Below are positions 35,025 through 43,483 of a stretch of 64,000 nt of DNA, piece after piece. The stretch is from contig NZ_CP038145.1 of NCBI RefSeq assembly GCF_004519515.1, positions 1,592,001-1,656,000 of the forward strand, in the 5' to 3' direction. The notes under the pieces were generated by a model. That model had not been told where the DNA came from. It worked only from the letters and a program-made list of their open reading frames with translations, and did no database searches. The stretch's first letter is position 1. Every line of letters begins with the position of its first letter. The DNA is from Actinobacillus indolicus. GTDB taxonomy: Bacteria; Pseudomonadota; Gammaproteobacteria; Enterobacterales; Pasteurellaceae. Made by a program: the position numbers and the translations under genes.

Positions 35025-36221
35025 TTAATTTTCTAAAATATCTAAGGCAAAATCGAATGCCTTAAAAAATCGCTCAAGATCCTGCTCGGTATTGTAATGT
35101 GCTAGGGATAGCCGTAACGTTCCTGTTTGCGCTAAATAACGTAAATAAGGCTTAGCACAATGTTCCCCACTACGCAGTGCAATTTGTTGTTCTGTCAGAA
35201 TCGTAGCAACATCCGCATGATGTTGATCTTTTATCGTAAAGCTAACTGTTGGGCTTTGGCTATGCTCTGCGATAATTTGCACATTTTTATAAGAAAGTAA
35301 CCGCTTGCGTGTGTCTGTTGCGAGTTGATAAAGTCGTTGATTTAATTCAGAAAAATCCCATGTTTCTAGCCATTCCAAAACCGCGTCAAACGCAATGATA
35401 CCTGCAATATTGGGTGTGCCAGCTTCTAAACGGTAGGGGAGTTCAGCTAAAGTAAGCTGATGCTCATCAACGGTGTGTAGCATCTTTCCACCAAAAAAGA
35501 GCGGCTGAAGTTGTGCAAGGCTGGCTTTTTTTCCCATCAAAACGCCTACACCTGTTGGTCCATACATTTTATGAGCTGAAAAAGCATAGAAATCCGCACC
35601 AAGTGCTTGTACATCGAACTGTTCAGAGCAGACTGCTTGAGCGACATCTAACACGATATTGGCAGATGAATGTTGGCGAATGAGTGGAATTAATTGTTCC
35701 ACAGGCTGACGGACACCCGTGACATTAGAGACTAAATTGAGTGCGACAATTTTTGTTTTATCGGATAGATGTTGAGTTAGTATTTTCGCATCAACTTGAT
35801 ATTCATTGTTTAGCGGTAACACAATAAATTTGGCTTGTGTCCGCATGGCTAACTGTTGCCAAGGAATAAAATTTGCATGATGTTCTGCAATAGAAACCAG
35901 AATTTCATCATCTGGGTTGAGTGTATGGGCTAAACCATGAGCGATCAAGTTTAATGAATGCGTTGTTCCACTTGTCCAAATGACAGCATCCCTTGATTCA
36001 ACATTGAAACGTTTAGCAACTAAATCTCGTGCGAGTTCATAACGTTCTGTTTGAATAAGATCGTATTGGCTACGATGTACCGAGCCCGATGAGTGATAAA
36101 AGTGGTTTGTACTATCAATCAATACTTGGGGTTTTAATGTCGTGGCGGCAGAATCTAAATACGCCCAAGTAGCATTTTCTTGGAAAAAAGGGAATTGGTG
36201 TCGAAATTCGTGATTAATCAT
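35025..36221 (-). CDS. csdA: Cysteine desulfurase, CsdA/SufS group
   Basis: A 398-residue class-V aminotransferase-fold enzyme. PLP-Lys lies in FSAHKMYGPTGVG, the PLP-His pocket in IAEHHANFIPWQQL, and the sulfur-accepting Cys in LRSGEHCAKPYLRYL. It converts cysteine to alanine and a persulfide. The RSGEHCA context marks group II (SufS/CsdA) rather than IscS. No csdE or suf genes are adjacent, so the acceptor is not evident. The start overlaps the upstream nuclease stop by 4 bp. Confidence 0.88.
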   Translation of the reverse strand: MINHEFRHQFPFFQENATWAYLDSAATTLKPQVLIDSTNHFYHSSGSVHRSQYDLIQTERYELARDLVAKRFNVESRDAVIWTSGTTHSLNLIAHGLAHTLNPDDEILVSIAEHHANFIPWQQLAMRTQAKFIVLPLNNEYQVDAKILTQHLSDKTKIVALNLVSNVTGVRQPVEQLIPLIRQHSSANIVLDVAQAVCSEQFDVQALGADFYAFSAHKMYGPTGVGVLMGKKASLAQLQPLFFGGKMLHTVDEHQLTLAELPYRLEAGTPNIAGIIAFDAVLEWLETWDFSELNQRLYQLATDTRKRLLSYKNVQIIAEHSQSPTVSFTIKDQHHADVATILTEQQIALRSGEHCAKPYLRYLAQTGTLRLSLAHYNTEQDLERFFKAFDFALDILEN

Positions 36222-36904
36222 TGTCGCTGAGCCTTTCTATAAAGTTTATTGCAAGGGATTCCATCATTATTTCCATCCAGTTCTTTCCAACCACACTGTT
36301 TAAAATAACGCTGAGCCATTTCATAATTGGCTATTCTATTACAACTTAATTTGACCTGACAATTTATAGTGACAAGCGGTGAGTTAGCTGGAGAATTTTG
36401 CAAATTTTCATTCGGATCTAACCGCTTGCTTGCACGCCAATCCGCTGGATTGATTGGATTCTTATCTTGCCATAAGCCGATACGTTGCCTTTGAGATTGT
36501 TGTTGAGCCTGTTCATATATCGGTTGTGTTTGACGATATGCCCATGCCATACCTTGCTGAACTTGTACTAAGTTAATGTTGTTGCCATTTAAATCATAGG
36601 CGACAGCAAGCAAACGTTGATATTTATCGTAGCCTGAAATATCTAAAATCACTTCCTTTTTAAAAGCGAGCTTTGCAAGAGATTGTTTTGCTTTATTGCC
36701 AAATGCTTGGGCAGATTCAGGGGCATCAATATGCTGTAATCGAACTTTGAGCGGATTACGGTTGTAGAGACAAGTTAGGGTATCGCCATCATTAATTCCG
36801 ACTACTTTACATTGAATAATTCTCTCTTTTGCGAGCGAAATAGGGCTGCATAGTAGAGATAAATATAAGAAAATAGGAAAAATAAAGTAAAAAGTTCTTT
36901 TCAT
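36218..36904 (-). CDS. Secreted thermonuclease-family nuclease with C-terminal Excalibur-like domain
   Basis: A 228-residue protein: signal peptide (FPIFLYLSLLCSPISLA), then a staphylococcal-nuclease fold (VVGINDGDTLTCLY; VRLQHIDAPES; YDKYQRLLAVAYDLNG; QGMAWAYRQ), a linker of about 25 residues, and an Excalibur-like calcium domain with DGNNDGIPC. It should degrade extracellular or periplasmic nucleic acid with Ca2+. The linker is encoded by an inverted pair of uptake words (36372-36428), so an uptake signal sits between the two domains. It overlaps the desulfurase gene, an unexpected pairing. Confidence 0.88.
   Translation of the reverse strand: MKRTFYFIFPIFLYLSLLCSPISLAKERIIQCKVVGINDGDTLTCLYNRNPLKVRLQHIDAPESAQAFGNKAKQSLAKLAFKKEVILDISGYDKYQRLLAVAYDLNGNNINLVQVQQGMAWAYRQTQPIYEQAQQQSQRQRIGLWQDKNPINPADWRASKRLDPNENLQNSPANSPLVTINCQVKLSCNRIANYEMAQRYFKQCGWKELDGNNDGIPCNKLYRKAQRQ
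36372..36428. repeat. Inverted uptake-sequence pair inside the nuclease gene
   Basis: ACAAGCGGT (36372-36380) and ACCGCTTG (36421-36428) flank AATTTTGCAAATTTT, exactly the arrangement seen in intergenic uptake stem-loops. On the coding strand it specifies the interdomain linker SKRLDPNENLQNSPANSPLV. Confidence 0.85.
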
Positions 36905-37051
36905 TTAGGTTTTTTTAGGTGGCTTTGCTGATAATCTTTATTATATCAGTATAACTATTTTATTTCTTTGGGTGGATTGTTTTTATTGAAATCTTATGAT
37001 TAAAATCACTCCCCTTTAAAAATTTATATTTTTTGATATTGAGAGTTTTTT

Positions 37052-38320
37052 ATGAATACACAAAATTACCATACTGAACCTGCTTCAACATGGAAATCCA
37101 AATTTGCAGCAATGGGACCTGGAATTTTAATGGCATCTGCAGCTGTTGGTGGATCTCATATTGTTGCATCAACTCAAGCGGGTGCAATTTATGGCTGGCA
37201 GTTGGCTATTATTATTGTTTTAGCAAATCTATTTAAGTATCCATTTTTCCGTTTTGGGGTGCAATATACGCTAGCATCAGGAAAGACCCTACTTGAAGGT
37301 TATAAAGAAAAAGGTGGTATTTACCTTTGGGTGTTCTTTATTTTGAATGTTTTTGCTGCAATGATTAATACAGCTGGTGTTGGCATTGTGACTGCGGCAA
37401 TTTTAAGTTTTATTTTACCATCAAGCTTAGGATTAGGCATTCCACAACTTAGCACTATTGTGATTGCGGTCACATGGGGTATGTTGTTATTAGGAAAATA
37501 CCGTTTCTTAGATACTCTTTCTAAATGGATTATGATTGCGTTGACGGTATCGACTGTGACTGCGGTGATCATTGCTGCTTTTAAAGGTAGCACAGTAGTA
37601 CCTGACTTTGTTGAACCGTCTCCATGGAATTTAGCTTCACTCGCATTTATTGTTGCTTTGATGGGATGGATGCCAGCACCAATTGAGATTTCTGCAATTA
37701 ACTCTATGTGGGTTATTGCGAAAAAACGTTTCACGCAAATCAGCTATAAAGACGGCTTATTTGATTTCAATGTTGGCTTTATCGGTACTGCAATCTTAGC
37801 CCTTGTATTCCTTGCACTTGGTGCGATTGTTCAATATGGTTCGGGTGAAACGGTTGAGCAAGCTGGTGTTAAATATATTGCTCAGTTAATTAAAATGTAT
37901 GCTTATGCCATTGGTGATTGGTCTCGTTTATTAATTGCATTTATTGCTTTTATGTGTATGTTTGGAACAACGATTACTGTAATTGATGGTTATTCTCGTG
38001 CGAATGCGGAAGCATTACGTTTACTTTTAAATAAAAAAGAGAGTTCACAATTACAGTTAAATATTTGGTTAACTGTGACATCTGCGATTGGTATTTTAAT
38101 TATTACCTTGTTTATGAGTGATGTTGCAAAAATGCTAACCTTTGCGATGATTTGTTCATTTGTATCAACACCGATATTTGCATGGTTAAACCTTTCTTTA
38201 GTATTAAAAGGTGAACATCGAGTAAAAGGCGGATTATTTTGGTTATCCATTATTGGATTAATTTACCTTTCTGGCTTCACTCTATTGTTCATTGCACACC
38301 AAACAGGCTTATTAAGCTAA
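37052..38320 (+). CDS. NRAMP-like divalent cation transporter lacking the canonical metal motif
   Basis: A 422-residue, about 11-helix SLC11/NRAMP-family protein. Where Mn/Fe NRAMPs have DPGN in helix 1, this one reads GPGILMASAAVGGSHIVAST, with GGSH at the DPGN position. Where helix 6 has MPH it has MPAPIEIS. Such substitutions occur in the NRAMP-related magnesium transporters (NRMTs) and other uncharacterised branches. The substrate is therefore uncertain and should not be assumed to be Mn2+. It is a single gene ending at an uptake-sequence stem-loop. Confidence 0.82.
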   Translation: MNTQNYHTEPASTWKSKFAAMGPGILMASAAVGGSHIVASTQAGAIYGWQLAIIIVLANLFKYPFFRFGVQYTLASGKTLLEGYKEKGGIYLWVFFILNVFAAMINTAGVGIVTAAILSFILPSSLGLGIPQLSTIVIAVTWGMLLLGKYRFLDTLSKWIMIALTVSTVTAVIIAAFKGSTVVPDFVEPSPWNLASLAFIVALMGWMPAPIEISAINSMWVIAKKRFTQISYKDGLFDFNVGFIGTAILALVFLALGAIVQYGSGETVEQAGVKYIAQLIKMYAYAIGDWSRLLIAFIAFMCMFGTTITVIDGYSRANAEALRLLLNKKESSQLQLNIWLTVTSAIGILIITLFMSDVAKMLTFAMICSFVSTPIFAWLNLSLVLKGEHRVKGGLFWLSIIGLIYLSGFTLLFIAHQTGLLS

Positions 38321-38333
38321 TTTAAACCTTGAT

Positions 38334-38381
38334 ACAAGCGGTCACTTTCTTGCAAAAAATTATAGAAATCTGACCGCTTGT
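38334..38381. terminator. Uptake-sequence stem-loop after the NRAMP-like gene
   Basis: ACAAGCGGTCA (38334) opposes TGACCGCTTGT (ending 38381) around CTTGCAAAAAATTAT. It starts 14 bp after the stop codon and probably ends transcription before the rpsF promoter. Confidence 0.75.
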
Positions 38382-38394
38382 CTACTCTCTTTAC

Positions 38395-38422
38395 TTGCAA
38401 AGTCTAATTTTGTGCGTATAAT
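38395..38422 (+). promoter_or_regulatory. rpsF promoter
   Basis: TTGCAA at 38395-38400, a 16-bp spacer, and a perfect TATAAT at 38417-38422, followed by GCGCC typical of stringently controlled ribosomal promoters. Confidence 0.8.
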
Positions 38423-38423
38423 A

Positions 38424-38512
38424 CGCGCCTTCAGTCACACCTGTTTTTTAATCCTTGCTTCCAACGCTGGTGACTGGCAACCTTGGAGGCTGTTAACCCG
38501 TAAGGATCGACA
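38424..38512 (+). promoter_or_regulatory. rpsF leader, candidate S6:S18 autoregulatory RNA
   Basis: An 85-nt GC-richer leader with CCAACGCTGG and a CCTT...AACCCGTAAGG hairpin just before the rpsF start. Leaders with a CCG motif that bind the S6:S18 complex are known upstream of rpsF. The CCGT box here is suggestive, but I have not confirmed the fold. Confidence 0.45.
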
Positions 38513-38890
38513 ATGCGTCACTACGAAATCGTTTTTATGGTTCACCCGGACCAAAGCGAACAAGTACCTGGTATGATCGAGCGTTATACCGCTTCTGTTA
38601 AAGAAGCAGGCGGTCAAGTTCATCGCTTAGAAGATTGGGGTCGTCGTCAATTAGCATACCCAATCAACAAACTTCACAAAGCACACTATGTGTTAATGAA
38701 TGTAGAAGCTCCACAAAACGTAATCGATGAGTTAGAAACTAACTTCCGTTACAACGATGCCGTTCTTCGTAGCTTAGTGTTACACACTAAAGCAGCGGTA
38801 ACAGAAGCATCACCAATGCTTAAAGCAAAAGATGAGCGTAAAGCTCCAGAAGCTTTAGTAGAAGTTGAAGCTGAGGATGCAGACGAGTAA
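38513..38890 (+). CDS. rpsF: 30S ribosomal protein S6
   Basis: A 125-residue S6 (MRHYEIVFMVHPDQSEQVPG; VEAPQNVIDELETNFRYNDAVLRSLV) with an acidic C-terminal tail (EVEAEDADE), the part that receives glutamates in E. coli. First gene of rpsF-priB-rpsR-rplI. A strong ribosome site (AAGGAT) precedes it, and the 3' end overlaps priB. Confidence 0.97.
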   Translation: MRHYEIVFMVHPDQSEQVPGMIERYTASVKEAGGQVHRLEDWGRRQLAYPINKLHKAHYVLMNVEAPQNVIDELETNFRYNDAVLRSLVLHTKAAVTEASPMLKAKDERKAPEALVEVEAEDADE

Positions 38891-39203
38891 TTCGTCTATT
38901 GATAACTGTTTAATCTTAAGTGGCACTATAGCAACAACGATTAAACAAAGCCTAAGCCCGATAGGTATTCCAACTTACTCTTTTTACCTAGAACATCGTT
39001 CAAGCCAAAAAGAAGTGAATTTAGAACGCCAAGCGTGGTGCAAAATCCAAGTGGTTTTGGCTGGCAATCAATTTAGTTTAATAACCCAACAAATGAAGGT
39101 CGGTGGGAAAGTTCGAGTAAAAGGGTTTATCCATACTCACAAAGACTACAATGATTTAAATCAGTTAGTCTTGCACACCGAACAGATTGAATTTATAGAT
39201 TAG
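38877..39203 (+). CDS. priB: Primosomal replication protein N
   Basis: A 108-residue OB-fold protein homologous to PriB (NCLILSGTIATT; YLEHRSSQKEVNLERQAW; GKVRVKGFIHTHKDYNDLNQ; LVLHTEQIEFID). It helps PriA restart stalled forks. I take the ATG at 38877, inside the end of rpsF, as start. A TTG 12 bp upstream is possible, and the family core begins only around residue 10. The position between rpsF and rpsR is conserved. Confidence 0.9.
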   Translation: MQTSNSSIDNCLILSGTIATTIKQSLSPIGIPTYSFYLEHRSSQKEVNLERQAWCKIQVVLAGNQFSLITQQMKVGGKVRVKGFIHTHKDYNDLNQLVLHTEQIEFID

Positions 39204-39214
39204 GAGAAGCCAAA

Positions 39215-39442
39215 ATGGCACGTTATTTCCGTCGTCGTAAGTTCTGCCGCTTCACAGCGGAAAATGTTGTTGAAATCGATTACAAAGATATCGCTACATT
39301 AAAGAACTATATTTCAGAAAGCGGCAAAATTGTTCCAAGCCGTATCACAGGTACTCGTGCGAAGTATCAACGTCAATTAGCTCGTGCAATCAAACGCGCT
39401 CGCTACCTTGCGTTACTTCCATACACTGACAACCATCAGTAA
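39215..39442 (+). CDS. rpsR: 30S ribosomal protein S18
   Basis: A 75-residue basic protein with the S18 pattern (MARYFRRRKFCRFTAENV; IDYKDIATLKNYISESGKIV; QRQLARAIKRARYLALLPY). It forms a heterodimer with S6 in the 30S platform. Ribosome site TAGGAGAA. Confidence 0.97.
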   Translation: MARYFRRRKFCRFTAENVVEIDYKDIATLKNYISESGKIVPSRITGTRAKYQRQLARAIKRARYLALLPYTDNHQ

Positions 39443-39460
39443 TAAGAGAGGAAGAGTACA

Positions 39461-39910
39461 ATGCAAGTTATTTTATTAGACAAAGTTGCTCAACTTGGTA
39501 CTGTTGGTGACCAAGTAACTGTTAAAGCAGGTTTTGCACGTAACTACTTAATCCCACAAGGTAAAGCGGTTATGGCAACTGCAGCAAACATTGCTCACTT
39601 TGAAGCACGTCGTGCAGAATTAGAAGCGAAAGCAGCAGAAGCATTATCTGCAGCACAAGCTCGTGCAGCAGCAATCGCTAACTTAGCAGCAATCGTAATC
39701 ACTTCTAAAGCAGGTGATGACGGTCGTTTATTCGGTTCTGTTGGTGCACGTGATATTGCTGAAGCAGTATCTGCAGCAGGCGTTGCAGTAACTAAATCAG
39801 AAGTTCGTTTACCAGAAGGTGCATTACGTACTACTGGCGAACACGAAGTGAAATTACACTTACACGCTGAAGTAAATGCAGTAGTAACTATCAACGTAGT
39901 TTCTGAGTAA
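39461..39910 (+). CDS. rplI: 50S ribosomal protein L9
   Basis: A 149-residue L9: MQVILLDKVAQLGTVGDQVT, VKAGFARNYLIPQGKA, a long Ala-rich connecting helix, and a C-terminal RNA-binding domain (RLFGSVGARDIAEAV). Last gene of the operon, followed by a strong terminator. Confidence 0.97.
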   Translation: MQVILLDKVAQLGTVGDQVTVKAGFARNYLIPQGKAVMATAANIAHFEARRAELEAKAAEALSAAQARAAAIANLAAIVITSKAGDDGRLFGSVGARDIAEAVSAAGVAVTKSEVRLPEGALRTTGEHEVKLHLHAEVNAVVTINVVSE

Positions 39911-39927
39911 TTTACGATTAAGTTAAT

Positions 39928-39961
39928 AAACTCCTAACTATTTTTAGTTAGGAGTTTTTTT
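39928..39961 (+). terminator. Terminator of the rpsF-rplI operon
   Basis: AAACTCCTAAC / GTTAGGAGTTT stem followed by seven or more T. Confidence 0.92.
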
Positions 39962-40280
39962 ATGTCCGAATTATTTAGATTCTTCTATTTTTCATAGATA
40001 AATAACCTATATGACAAAAATTATTTATGAATGATAGCTTTTATTTAAAAATAGTTATTTAAATATGATGATTTCTAAACCATCCGGAGTGCTCTTGAGG
40101 TATATTTAAAGATTTTTGGGCTATAAGTAAGGGATTTTGAAAGCTGTTATTTATAAGCTTGTTTTTCTATTATGTGATTATTTAAGACTATTTTTGATTT
40201 ATCTTATACAAGATCAATATGTTTGATACAACCTCGCTAATAGTCACTTATAAAGATAAAAAATTGACATGTAGTAGAAT

Positions 40281-40310
40281 GAAAACAGGCTGAATTTTCA
40301 GCCTGTTTTC
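40281..40310. terminator. Stem-loop after dcuB
   Basis: GAAAACAGGCTGAA / TTCAGCCTGTTTTC, a 14-bp nearly loopless palindrome 20 bp past the dcuB stop. Termination on the minus strand is likely. Confidence 0.8.
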
Positions 40311-40330
40311 TTATGATTTAGTAAATATGA

Positions 40331-41668
40331 TTAAATAATAATATTTGCAATTGCAACACCGACACAGCAAGCGACGAGTACGCCAATTAATCCCGGTACC
40401 ATAAAGCTATGGTTGAAGTAATATTTACCAATCTTCGTTGTCCCAGTAACATCAAAGTTTACAGTAGCAATATCTGATGGATAGTTAGGAATAAAGAAGT
40501 AAGCATAAGTTGCAGGCATTAAACCAACAAGTAATGGTGCAGGTAAGCCTAAGCCAATACCTACAGGAAGCATCATTACTGCTGTTGCTGCCTGACTATT
40601 AATCACTACCGATACAGCAAAGAGTGCAAGTGCAAAAGTCCATGGATAGGTCTCTACCATTTCGGTGATACCAGCTTTGAACTGTGGCATTGCATATTGG
40701 AAGTAAGTATCACTCATCCATGCAATACCAAAAATTGCGATTGCTGCGACCATTCCAGATTTAAATACGACGCCATTAGGCACTGTTTGTGGGTTTGTCT
40801 TAGTTGCAAGTAAGATAATACCACCAAAACAGAGCATCATCATTTGAATGATTAATGACATTGAAATTGGTTTAACTTTTTCACCTGTTCCAACAGTACG
40901 AATTTCAGGGAACATAGCAATGACAACAATCACAATTAATGAAAGTAAGAATAGTAAAACAGCTTTTTTAGCACCAGCTGGAAGAGCTTCATTCAATGTA
41001 GTGCTTGTTGTACTTAAAATACGTTCACGCCAAATTGGATCTTGTAGGCGACGTTGATATTCAGGATCATCTTCTAATTCTTTACCACGGCGTAAGCTAT
41101 ATAAAGAAAGCGCGATAGTACCCGCAAATGTGGCTGGAACCGTGACACCAATAATACTTAATAGGGTAACGTGTTCAAATCCCGGTAATTGTGTAATTTG
41201 AGCGAGATAGAATACAACGGCTGCAGAAAGTGGACTTGAGGTAATGGCAAGCTGAGATGCAACAGAGGATGCTGCCATTGGACGTTCAGGACGAATACCA
41301 TTTTTTAAGGCAACATCCGCAATAATTGGCATTACAGAATACACTGAGTGGCCTGTACCTAGCATGAATGTCATGACGTAGGTAACTAATGGTCCAAGTA
41401 AAGTGACACGTTTAGGGTTTTTACGTAAGATCTTTTCTGCCACTTGTAACATGAATTTTAAACCGCCTGCGGCTTCTAGAATAGAGGCACAGGTGACAAC
41501 GGCAAGGATGATCAACATCACATCTATAGGTGCTTTTCCTACAGGCATACGAAGAATAAAGACTTCAACAGCTAAACCAATACCGGAAACAACCCCTAAA
41601 CCTATACCACCGTAACGGCTTCCAGCATAAAGAAATGCTAATAAGAGTAAAAACTCAAAGTACAACAT
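40331..41668 (-). CDS. dcuB: Anaerobic C4-dicarboxylate transporter
   Basis: A 445-residue Dcu-family antiporter: YGGIGLGVVSGIGL, GTGHSVYSVMPIIADVA, RPERPMAASSVASQLAI and a C-terminal NYPSDIATVNFDVTGTT. It exchanges external fumarate, malate or aspartate for succinate during fumarate respiration. The match to the DcuB pattern is better than to DcuC. A single gene; the 320-bp upstream region is shared with the PTS gene. Confidence 0.92.
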   Translation of the reverse strand: MLYFEFLLLLAFLYAGSRYGGIGLGVVSGIGLAVEVFILRMPVGKAPIDVMLIILAVVTCASILEAAGGLKFMLQVAEKILRKNPKRVTLLGPLVTYVMTFMLGTGHSVYSVMPIIADVALKNGIRPERPMAASSVASQLAITSSPLSAAVVFYLAQITQLPGFEHVTLLSIIGVTVPATFAGTIALSLYSLRRGKELEDDPEYQRRLQDPIWRERILSTTSTTLNEALPAGAKKAVLLFLLSLIVIVVIAMFPEIRTVGTGEKVKPISMSLIIQMMMLCFGGIILLATKTNPQTVPNGVVFKSGMVAAIAIFGIAWMSDTYFQYAMPQFKAGITEMVETYPWTFALALFAVSVVINSQAATAVMMLPVGIGLGLPAPLLVGLMPATYAYFFIPNYPSDIATVNFDVTGTTKIGKYYFNHSFMVPGLIGVLVACCVGVAIANIII

Positions 41669-41872
41669 ATAAACCTCATAAAAATTAAAAAAACGAGATG
41701 AATTCTATCTATTTCGAATTTATTTAAAAAGGGATAGATTTTACTTAAATCAAATTTTAGTGAAGTTTTTCGTTAGAATTATATTTTGCTGTATCGGTAT
41801 ACAAGCGGGTAGATTGTGCCAATTTTTTGCAAATAGATTTTAGCCATAGATTTAGCTAAACTTTGCTAAAAA

Positions 41873-41888
41873 TGTGATCTAGATTACA
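41873..41888. promoter_or_regulatory. CRP-cAMP binding site
   Basis: TGTGATCTAGATTACA differs from TGTGA-N6-TCACA at one core base. It lies just upstream of the LacI-type operators and the PTS gene, as expected for a catabolite-controlled sugar gene. Confidence 0.7.
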
Positions 41889-41891
41889 AAA

Positions 41892-41905
41892 CTAAAACGT
41901 TTTAG
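41892..41905. promoter_or_regulatory. LacI/GalR-family operator 1
   Basis: CTAAAACGTTTTAG, a perfect 14-bp palindrome with the central CG typical of LacI-family operators (ScrR-like). Confidence 0.7.
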
Positions 41906-41923
41906 CAAATTTTGCTTTTTTAG

Positions 41924-41937
41924 CTAAACCGTTTTAG
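41924..41937. promoter_or_regulatory. LacI/GalR-family operator 2
   Basis: CTAAACCGTTTTAG, one base off operator 1, with centres 32 bp apart. It overlaps the likely -35 region; a TAGAAT -10 candidate follows at 41939-41944. Confidence 0.68.
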
Positions 41938-41991
41938 TTAGAATGCGAGCGTTTAAATTTTGATATTCTCACATAAATATAGGTGGTAACT

Positions 41992-43413
41992 ATGAACTTT
42001 CCTCAAATCGCTCAACAAGTGATTGATAAACTCGGGGGCAAAGATAATATCTCTGCAGCAGCACACTGTGCAACCCGTTTGCGTATGGTGGTTAAAGATG
42101 AATCTTTAATCGATAAAGAAGGCATTGAGAACATTGAAGGTGTTAAGGGCCAGTTCTCAGTGGCAGGTCAATACCAAATTATTTTTGGTTCGGGTACAGT
42201 AAATAAAGTCCACGCGGAATTAACCAAAGTATTAGGTATCGGTGATATGAGCACTGCTGAAGTAGCAAGTGCTGGGGCGGATAAACAAGGGCTTTTACAA
42301 AGTTTAGTCAAAGGCTTAGCAGACATTTTCGTACCAATCATTCCAGCTATCGTAGCAGGCGGTTTGTTAATGGGTATTCACTCCATGCTTACTGCAAAAG
42401 GCTTCTTTGCAGAAGGTGTGAATGTTGTTGATATGTACCCAGGTATTGCAGATTTAGTGGACTTAATGAACACCTTTGCAAATGCACCATTTGTATTCTT
42501 GCCTGTTCTGTTAGGTTTCTCTGCAACCCGTAAATTTGGCGGTAACCCATATTTAGGTGCAGCACTTGGTATGTTATTAGTTCACCCAGCATTAGCGGAT
42601 GGTTGGAACTACGCCCTAACCCTTGCTAAAGGCAATATCCAATACTGGAATGTCTTTGGTTTAGAAATTGAGAAAGTTGGTTATCAAGGTACTGTTATCC
42701 CTACTTTAGTTTCTGCGTGGGTATTAGCAACGTTAGAGAAAGGTTTCCGCAAAGTTGTTCCTTCATTCTTAGATAACTTAATCACGCCGTTATTCTCATT
42801 ATTCATTGCAGGTTTCTTAGCATTCACGATCATTGGTCCATTAGGTCGTGAAGCAGGTTCATTAATCAGCTTCGGTTTAACTTGGTTATATGACACTTTA
42901 GGTTTTGTCGGTGGTGCAATTTTCGGTACATTCTATGCGCCAATCGTTATCACAGGTATGCACCAAACCTTTATCGCTGTAGAAACCCAATTATTAGCCG
43001 AAGTGGCAAACACAGGCGGTACATTCATTTTTCCAATCGCAGCTATGTCTAACATTGCTCAAGGTGCAGCATGTTTAGGTGCAGCATTTGTGATGAAAGA
43101 TGCAAAAGTACGTGGTATTGCTGTTCCATCAGGTATTTCAGCATTATTAGGTATTACTGAACCAGCTATGTTTGGTGTGAACTTACGCTATCGTTATCCG
43201 TTTATTGCTGCAATGATTGCATCAGGTACAGCAAGTGCATTTATCGCATTCTTTAATGTAAAAGCGATCGCATTAGGTGCGGCAGGTTTACCTGGTATTC
43301 CATCAATCAAACCTGAAAGTTTAGCGATGTACTGTGTAGGTATGGCAATTTCAGCATTTATCGCATTTAGTGTAACCGTTGTACTTGGTAAACGAGCACA
43401 AGCAAAAGCGTAA
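41992..43413 (+). CDS. scrA: PTS sugar transporter EIIBC, sucrose type
   Basis: A 473-residue PTS permease. An N-terminal IIB domain has its phosphocysteine in SAAAHCATRLRMVV, followed by a glucose/sucrose-family IIC domain (FVPIIPAIVAGGLLMGI; GFSATRKFGGNPYLGAALG; GITEPAMFGVNLRYRYPF). It resembles ScrA most closely; a trehalose role is less likely. There is no IIA domain, as in other ScrA proteins that use the IIA of another system. No invertase, fructokinase or regulator gene adjoins it. I use the ATG at 41992 preceded by AGGTGG. Confidence 0.82.
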   Translation: MNFPQIAQQVIDKLGGKDNISAAAHCATRLRMVVKDESLIDKEGIENIEGVKGQFSVAGQYQIIFGSGTVNKVHAELTKVLGIGDMSTAEVASAGADKQGLLQSLVKGLADIFVPIIPAIVAGGLLMGIHSMLTAKGFFAEGVNVVDMYPGIADLVDLMNTFANAPFVFLPVLLGFSATRKFGGNPYLGAALGMLLVHPALADGWNYALTLAKGNIQYWNVFGLEIEKVGYQGTVIPTLVSAWVLATLEKGFRKVVPSFLDNLITPLFSLFIAGFLAFTIIGPLGREAGSLISFGLTWLYDTLGFVGGAIFGTFYAPIVITGMHQTFIAVETQLLAEVANTGGTFIFPIAAMSNIAQGAACLGAAFVMKDAKVRGIAVPSGISALLGITEPAMFGVNLRYRYPFIAAMIASGTASAFIAFFNVKAIALGAAGLPGIPSIKPESLAMYCVGMAISAFIAFSVTVVLGKRAQAKA

Positions 43414-43424
43414 TGAATTTATAG

Positions 43425-43460
43425 AAAAAAAACCGCCATTTTATGAATGGCGGTTTTTTT
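43425..43460. terminator. Terminator between the PTS gene and ung
   Basis: AAAAAACCGCCATT / AATGGCGGTTTTTT with runs on both sides; bidirectional between convergent genes. Confidence 0.9.
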
Positions 43461-43483
43461 GTTTTTGCAAAAAATGAGACTGA

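Larger units (their letters stand above)
39911..40330. other. 420-bp spacer between convergent rplI and dcuB
   Basis: Holds the rplI terminator at its left end and the dcuB terminator (40281-40310) at its right. The 320 bp between are AT-rich with no ORF, RNA family or repeat that I recognise. Confidence 0.6.
41669..41991. other. Divergent regulatory region between dcuB and the PTS gene
   Basis: A non-coding region of 323 bp with a CRP-like site, two LacI-type operators, a single uptake word variant (ACAAGCGGG near 41801) and AT-rich promoter sequence. No ORF is seen. Confidence 0.7.

Noticed and set aside
40000..40280. Possible small RNA between rplI and dcuB
   Set aside because: A TTGACA hexamer at 40264 has no matching -10 before the next terminator, and no RNA family is recognisable.
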